A program made the translations under genes and the position numbers. Below are positions 58,278 to 64,000 of a DNA stretch of 64,000 nucleotides, piece by piece; within the stretch, counting starts at the first letter, position 1; every line of letters begins with the position of its first letter. Source of the stretch: Torreya grandis. Lineage: Eukaryota > Streptophyta > Pinopsida > Cupressales > Taxaceae. The stretch is taken from positions 310,001 through 374,000 of the forward strand of contig JARHVA010003528.1 in NCBI GenBank assembly GCA_037957365.1, in the 5' to 3' direction. Below the pieces are notes generated by a model. The model was not told the DNA's origin, made no database searches, and saw only the letters and a program-made list of their open reading frames with translations.

Positions 58278-59584
58278 TGTTTCTATGCAAAATTGCTTTC
58301 TACATTCAAAAAAGAAATAAGAAACTAACAGAAATGGTCAAGGTTAGAAGATACCTGATATAGTCGTGCGCACCAAAATCAGACGTTGGAAGATTCTCCT
58401 CTTTGGCTGTGGAGGAATGACACCTGAGAAGAAAAGAGACTGAAACACAGAAAAATGTTAGTCAATGATATGGTGGGCTATCAGGCGAATGCCCTATCCC
58501 GAAAGTACGAAGACTTCCTAGAAGGATATCAACCCACTGATAAAAAAGCAAAATATTGGACTGAAGTAGATATAATGAAGGATAAAATGATAGAAATAAA
58601 GGACAAAAAATAAAACACGTACCTGATAATGAAGTAAACTATTCTGTGCAGTCGCCGATGTCGGTCTCTGTAGTACTGGTGTCGATTAGAGAAAGTGCCA
58701 ACGTCGGTTAAAGTGCCAGCGTCGGTCGGGGTAGTGACCGGCGTCGGTCAGGGCAAGTTCTGGACAGAGTCTGGGTGAGTTGTAGAAGGTCTGGTAGAGT
58801 CAGGATAGGGTCTTGGTCAGGTTTAGGACAGGATTTGGACAGGGCCTAGTCAAAACAAAGTCAAGTTTGGACAGGGTCTGGGAGTTTTGGTCGAGTCTGG
58901 ACAAAGTTACAGATTGGGATAGTGGGCAGAGATGTAAAGAAAGGACTAAGGGTTCAGGCCTATGGTCTAAAGATCCAGGGTGATAGAAATAGAAACAATA
59001 AATAAATAATAACCAGAAAGAAATAAAAGCAAACAGAGGAAATACTTACCTGCCAGAAGACATGATAAAAGCCATGATTGAAGTTGTTGAAGCGTTGCTG
59101 TAAGTTGATCGAAGCAAATGTAGATTGATCAAATGATGGAGTTGGTTGATCGTCAGAGCTGATTGGTTGCCAGAGTCTGTGAATGTTCGAGTTCGGGATT
59201 GATTGATTGATTAATTGATTAGCCTTTGGGATTGATTGGCGGACGCTGATGAAGGCGAGGGACGGTTTGAGAGACGGTTCGATAACCATTCAGAAAACCG
59301 ATTGGGAACTGAATGATAACTGATAACAGATAATGGTAAGGTGACCGACGTCGGCAGGATAGTTGACGTCGGCCAATAAGTGAACGACATCGATGACATC
59401 AGCTGGGTAACAACTGTCGTTGGCAGATGCACAATGGGGATAGAGTCTAGCTTTAGCTTTGCGCTCATTGTTACATGTTGCCAAGGTCAAGGCTAGTGGA
59501 AAAAGTGATCGACAAGGGTTGAATAGGAGAAGAAGAATAAAATGGGGGATGACCAGAGGAGTCGACACGATTTCGGTGTCTATA
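58278..59584 (-). repeat. E2 5' LTR
   Basis: 1,307 bp, the same length as the 3' LTR with no net indel. Ends TGTTTCTATG ... GTGTCTATA (CA decayed to TA). Confidence 0.96.
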
Positions 59585-59589
59585 GCCTC
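59585..59589. repeat. E2 target duplication, right copy (GCCTC)
   Basis: Exact partner of 45911-45915. Confidence 0.92.
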
Positions 59590-59757
59590 TACCTAATTGT
59601 GGCATCGTGAACATGAAGATTATAGATGACTATATGGATCTTAATTAGATATATGCAAACTTGCATGAGGAGCATGGATGGTTATTAGAGTAGGCTAGTC
59701 AACACAAGAGGCACTTGGGAGCTCAAGGAGGTATAGGGTCATCAAGTGCTATATAGG
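59590..59757 (+). pseudogene. PMD pseudogene, 3' part after the E2 insertion
   Basis: With one GCCTC copy removed, the frame from 45915 runs on across the insertion: WHRMPL joins NCGIVNMKIIDDYMDLN, then ANLHEEHGWLLE and HLGAQGGIGSSS. Three TAG stops are present. It is not clear where the true C-terminus lies; 59757 is the last in-frame stop before recognisable sequence fades. Confidence 0.65.
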
Positions 59758-61599
59758 ATTAGGGGACTAACATTGGAGGAGAGAGTGAGACTGATAGTGA
59801 GGGATTAATTCCAATTCATGATTTATTGTACCTTGACATGATGTATATGTTTTTAAAACATTGTGATAAATATATGGATACTTGTTTTATGTTGAAAACT
59901 ATTTAATTATTTTATTGGATTTGAAGTGTGCTGGTATATTGGTATATTCATTGCAAATGTTAGAAAATTGTTGATTTTGCATTGATGTTTAGATTGTATA
60001 TGTTTGGTACTTGGAATTTTTTATTTAAATGCTTTGTTGATGAGTTGAAGTGTGATGTCAACTTTTGATTTGTAAGCAAAATTTTGTTGGTTTTTGTAAT
60101 TTGTAAATTATTTAAATAAATTGAGCTAGGTTTAACATTTGGAAATTATTTGGATAAGTTGATTGGGTTTAATAGTTCTAAAATAGTATTTGGTAAGATC
60201 TAGACTTTGATAGGCTAGTTTAAGATTGTTAAATTACTTGAATTAGTTGACTGGATTTAATATTGGTAAAGCATTTGAATGGGTTGAGTTGGTAAGATCT
60301 AGATTTTATTAGGTTGGTATTTGGATAGGATAGTTATTAAGAATTAGGAATTTTAGTTGTTATTAGGGGAATGTAAGATAGAAATATGTATGTATTAGAT
60401 CCTTGAGAGTGGCTTAAGAATACAAAGGGTAACTAGACCTTTGGCTCTATCCTTGTCCTGCTAAGTGAATCTTACGAACTAAAACTAGTATGACTATACA
60501 TTGTATTATTCTATGTTGTATCACTATCTAAACCCTATTAGCCAACTGAACAAGTGCCCATACTACTCATGTTGTGTAGGAATGTGCTCTATATTTGACA
60601 CTATATATTAAGTGCTAACTATTGCTGTGTGTCAAGATTATATAAAATTTAAATTTATTAGTCATGTATTTGAAATTTTATGCTATAGAGGAGGCTCATC
60701 TATTCACAATCACAGTGGATTTCTACATGAAATAACACCATGTGGATTCTATTATGATGTATATGACTGTGCAATAGATCAATTAGAATTGTGACATGTG
60801 AGGGGGTTCATCTAATCTTAACCATAACAAGTTGCTTTGTGAGATAGGACCCTAAAAATATGCCTATAGTGAATATTTATCATGAGTGGTAATCTATTGT
60901 TGTGCATGTGACTCTTCTAGATATGTATATGGAATTACACTATATATCCCTTGGACTATAGTCCTATATGTAGGTTATTTTTATTTTACTAGTTTCCAAA
61001 CCTTCTGAGGTGGTGAAATAGGAGATCTCCAATGATATTCTAGCCTAAAACTTGCATTGTGCTCATGATGAGTGACTAATGATTCATGTAATGGAATGTC
61101 CTAAGATGACTCAGTCATGGAGAAATGAGGTCTAGGGTTCCATAATGGAGAATATTTTTTTGCCCCTTATGTAAATTCTATGATATCATTATCAACACAT
61201 CTATTAATGTAATCTCTGAGTCCAAAATAGTCATTATCTCTATGTACATAGATATGATGATAGTAACAAAAATTCTGATGTGGTTGTCTATGTAAGAGAC
61301 ATGGATCTCATTGATGAGTGTAAGGTAATGTGATTAACCTCTTATCTAGTAGTGCTAATAATATTTTATATGGACCACCCCACTCTGAATCAAATTGTAG
61401 TGGTGCTTTGTTGTTGTTCTCTATAGTATAGACTATAGGTTGTGCTCTGGAAGCTAGATCTTTGTTCTTGATTGGTTGCTTTTCTAGTTGTGGTCTCCTA
61501 TCTTATTTAGGACATGGTCGATTTTGAGTGCTAAGAACTATATCTGAAGATGCCACTATAAAATCTAGAGTGATTTGATCAATTGAATCTACCTCAATC
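59758..61599. other. E8 internal DNA without recognisable gene
   Basis: Between the PMD 3' end and the minus-strand gag. The part near 61380-61560 may be the gag C-terminus (phrases such as NKDLASRAQPIVY and FDSEWGGPY on the minus strand). No protease, RT or integrase motif was found, so E8 seems to lack pol here. Confidence 0.5.
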
Positions 61600-63038
61600 A
61601 ATCCTAATTTATTTTCCAGAGATAAAACTATAATACACAAGTTTGAAAGAAAACTCTATCTAATATAGTAGATGCTCAAGTAGATGTTGGCAAAGCCACT
61701 TAATAAAGATATGTTATATCTCTAAATTTGTTGGTTTGTTAATCAATCTTAACATGTGAGCCTTGAATCTTAAGATATACTCACTAACTGGCTCTGAAGA
61801 ATTTTAATGTAGTGTGGCAAGTTTTTCATATGTAACATAATGGCCCATGTTTACGATGTAATATATAATAAATGCCTCCTCTAAGTCATAATATGTGTGT
61901 AATGAACCAATGATGAGTAAATGAAAGAACCAATTTTGTGTTGCCCCCACTAATGTCTACTAGAACAACTTAAGTAGAATCAACAGGCTTGCATGAGATG
62001 GTAGAGCCTTTTGAAAGGCCTAGATGTGTATGAATGGATACCTAATTCCATCAAAGTGAGGTAATGATGGTATCTAGAAATAATTAGGCAACAAAGATTT
62101 TATGAATGTCTCCAAAATAGGGTTATCATGTAGATCATTAAAATCCATCCAAGACTTATAAGCTTTGTTTTCCATGGTGAGGAGATGTACTTGGTGTTTT
62201 AATTCACCAATTACGTGCATCAATGAAATAATCTCGTGGGAAGGGATATTAGTAAATTGAAGTGGTTCATTTAGTCTTTGAATTTGATTATTAATTTTAA
62301 CCATGGGAATTCTAGATTTTGCAATTGGATCATAAAGAGGGGGTGTGCTCACTTAAACCTTGGGAGTAATGGTAACTTGGACCTTAATAAAGGGATGTGG
62401 GATACCATTCTATTTAGGTAAAGAGTGAGAACTAGGTTTTACTGTAGTGAGGGGTGGCTTAGGAGATTCATTGGCATCTTTGTGTTTTAGTGAATCACAT
62501 GATAATTTAGTAGAGGATGTGTTATTAGCATTAACATGTGTATTATTTGAAATAGAATCATGATTAAAAGTAGGAGAAACATTTTGACATGCATTAGGTT
62601 TGAAAGGAGTGAGAGAAGAGGTAGAATCATGAGATGCATTTTCTTATTCATTATATGCATAATAGTCATCATTATTCCATGCATTATCACAATCTAAATT
62701 TTGTTCATTTGAAATAGTAGAATTTGAAGTATCATTTTCATATTCACTTTCATTCTCATATTCATTTGCATGTTCACTACCATACTCATTATCACTTCCA
62801 TCATTGCTAGGGAGAGGTGTAAGAGAAGAATTTAATTCCTATCTAATATGCAATAAATTATCATTTGAAATTGGAATATCATGTGTATTTATGCTATACA
62901 TGGATGGAGTGTATGCATTTTATTCATTTGCAGTATGATAAGTAAGAGTAAGAGAGTTATAATTTAAACATTAATGAGATACATAATTTGAACTATGTTT
63001 TGGTAATTTGATTCTATTACATTTATATTATTGTATTT

Positions 63039-63099
<61 letters not shown>

Positions 63100-63480
63100 T
63101 CACATGGAAGCAAATTTTCACCTATTAGAGGTTCATTTGGAAGTGCATGAATAATTTTTTTCATTTTGTGTATTTTGCATAGGATAATGATGTGAGAAGT
63201 GTTTTTCCCATTTATCAAAAGTATTTTCTTTAGAAGAAGGGATGAAAGAGATAGGTTTGAGAGGAGAAGATGCATCTAATTTTTCTTCACTATCACTTTC
63301 ATATGCATGATAATATTCCTCATTAAAACAATAGTAATTATCTTCATTTTAAATAAAATCATTCTCCACATTTTTAGATAATGTGTAATTTTGCAAATTT
63401 GTCCACTCATTATCATAATCATGTAAAAAATTAAGAAATTTGTCTATGGGATGTGAGGGAAGAAGTGCCTTAGTGGCCAT
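61600..63480 (-). pseudogene. E8 gag-like ORF, decayed
   Basis: Starts at ATG 63480 (MATKALLPSHPIDKFLNFLH), acidic. It passes through an Asn/Ser/Glu-rich low-complexity region (62480-62830) and then a coiled-coil-like part (LMHVIGELKHQVHLLTMENK, in the open piece 62074-62352). The C-terminal third has the capsid pattern with stops: LPHFDGIRYPFIHI, ATQNWFFHLLIIGS, YDLEEAFIIYY and EPVSEYILRFKAHMLRL. The (GA)28 microsatellite lies inside and would encode Ser-Leu repeats. The E5 ORF holds the same place and is also acidic, but I could not align the two. Confidence 0.6.
63041..63097. repeat. (GA)28 microsatellite inside the E8 gag
   Basis: A 57-base pure run. Length is a multiple of three, so it does not itself shift the frame. 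Confidence 0.97.
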
Positions 63481-64000
63481 TTTATTTATTTCACCAAAAA
63501 GAATATGAAGTACTATTAAGTAGATAAATTCAATAATAAATACTAACATGGAAAGTTTGAAAATGTGTGTGACTATCTAAACAAGTTGCAAAAATTTCAA
63601 AATTAATTTCTAAAAATTGCAAGGATGAATGGTTTGAAGGTGGAGGACCTAGTTTAGGAATCTAGGGTTTTGGGCTAGGGTTTTAGAATTTTTGAAAATT
63701 ATGGCTATAATTTAAGTACAAAAATTAATTTGAATAAGATAATTGCACAAAAAATTATACAAAAATTAGAAATTAGAAATTGAATTTTTTCACAAAATAA
63801 CTACTAATTTAGAGATTTTGAAAATATTTTTGGCACACTTAACAATTTTCAAAAAATTTGAAATTAATTTCTAAAATTTGTAAGGGAGGGAAACTTGGGG
63901 TTTGAGGACATAGTTTAGAAATATAGGGTTTTGAGCTAGGGTTTTAGAATTTTCTAAAAATAATGCAATAATTTTAAATTCTAAAAACTATTTGAAATAG
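63481..64000 (-). other. E8 leader, non-coding, tandemly repeated
   Basis: AT-rich. An approximate tandem pair about 261 bases apart starts at 63601 and 63862, sharing 'aattaatttctaaaa' and 'tagggttttgngctagggttttagaattttt'. No primer site is reached before the window ends. Confidence 0.55.

Larger units (their letters stand above)
45916..59584 (-). mobile_element. E2: full-length Tat-like Ty3/gypsy element, 13.7 kb
   Basis: Two LTRs of exactly 1,307 bp, a perfect GCCTC duplication, primer site and polypurine tract: a complete insertion. Coding is on the minus strand, 57464 down to 49151, in the order gag-PR-RT-RH-aRNH-INT, as one frame with a single +1 shift and 18 stops. It is GC-richer than its surroundings, and over the first 355 or so LTR positions I count about 19 mismatches (15 transitions), so it is the youngest-looking large element here. 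It lies inside the PMD pseudogene of E8. Confidence 0.96.

Noticed and set aside
1..64000. tRNA and rRNA genes
   Set aside because: No cloverleaf with A and B boxes or rRNA segment was recognised. tRNA-like strings are only primer-binding sites next to LTRs.

Overview
The window looks like intergenic DNA from a seed plant with a large, repeat-rich genome. It is AT-rich. It has no recognisable intact host gene, rRNA gene or tRNA gene. Almost everything that can be recognised is a nest of decayed LTR retrotransposons of the Ty3/gypsy superfamily. Most carry the Tat-type primer-binding string (TTGnCAnGCCnnGTGGGA); one is a chromovirus with an initiator-Met primer site. The species cannot be named from this sequence.

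Layout, with labels used below. E7 (1-2474, minus) is the leader and 5' LTR of a Tat-like element cut by the window edge. 2475-5990 is degenerate DNA without a gene. E4 (plus) is an old gag-protease element in pieces at about 5991-6645, 20469-24142 and 33424-34123; it was split by E1 (6646-20468, minus, 13.8 kb) and by E5 (24143-33423, minus, 9.3 kb). E6 (about 34124 to 36250, plus) is an LTR with primer-binding site and leader. E8 (minus) is an old element from about 36.3 kb to beyond the right edge; it has the end of a 3' LTR at 37456, tandem-repeat-rich DNA, a plus-strand plant-mobile-domain (PMD) pseudogene, and a minus-strand gag at 61.6-63.5 kb. E8 was split by E3 (39918-44324, minus, chromovirus) and by E2 (45916-59584, minus, 13.7 kb, youngest-looking and GC-richer).

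Four insertions have target duplications that can be read: E1 GTCAT/GTTAT, E2 GCCTC/GCCTC, E3 GGTAC/GGTAC, E5 AGTTT/AGTTC. These fix the order of nesting. E4 was hit by E1 and E5; E8 was hit by E3 and E2.

Coding content. E1 has gag, protease, an archaeal-type RNase H placed before the reverse transcriptase, RT, gypsy RNase H, integrase and a long unknown ORF downstream. E2 has the more usual order gag-PR-RT-RH-aRNH-INT. Apart from one frameshift in a run of nine T and 18 in-frame TAG/TGA codons, it is a single reading frame of about 2,770 codons. E3 has gag, PR, RT, RH and truncated INT. E5 and E8 show no polymerase and were probably non-autonomous.

Points most worth a second look: the aRNH-before-RT order in E1; the antisense PMD gene inside gag-only E8; a stem-loop with compensatory changes shared by the 3' regions of E2 and E5; a perfect 29-bp inverted repeat abutting the E5 insertion; a duplicated zinc-knuckle module in the E2 gag; and a G-box cluster in the E1 LTRs that survives in one LTR only.
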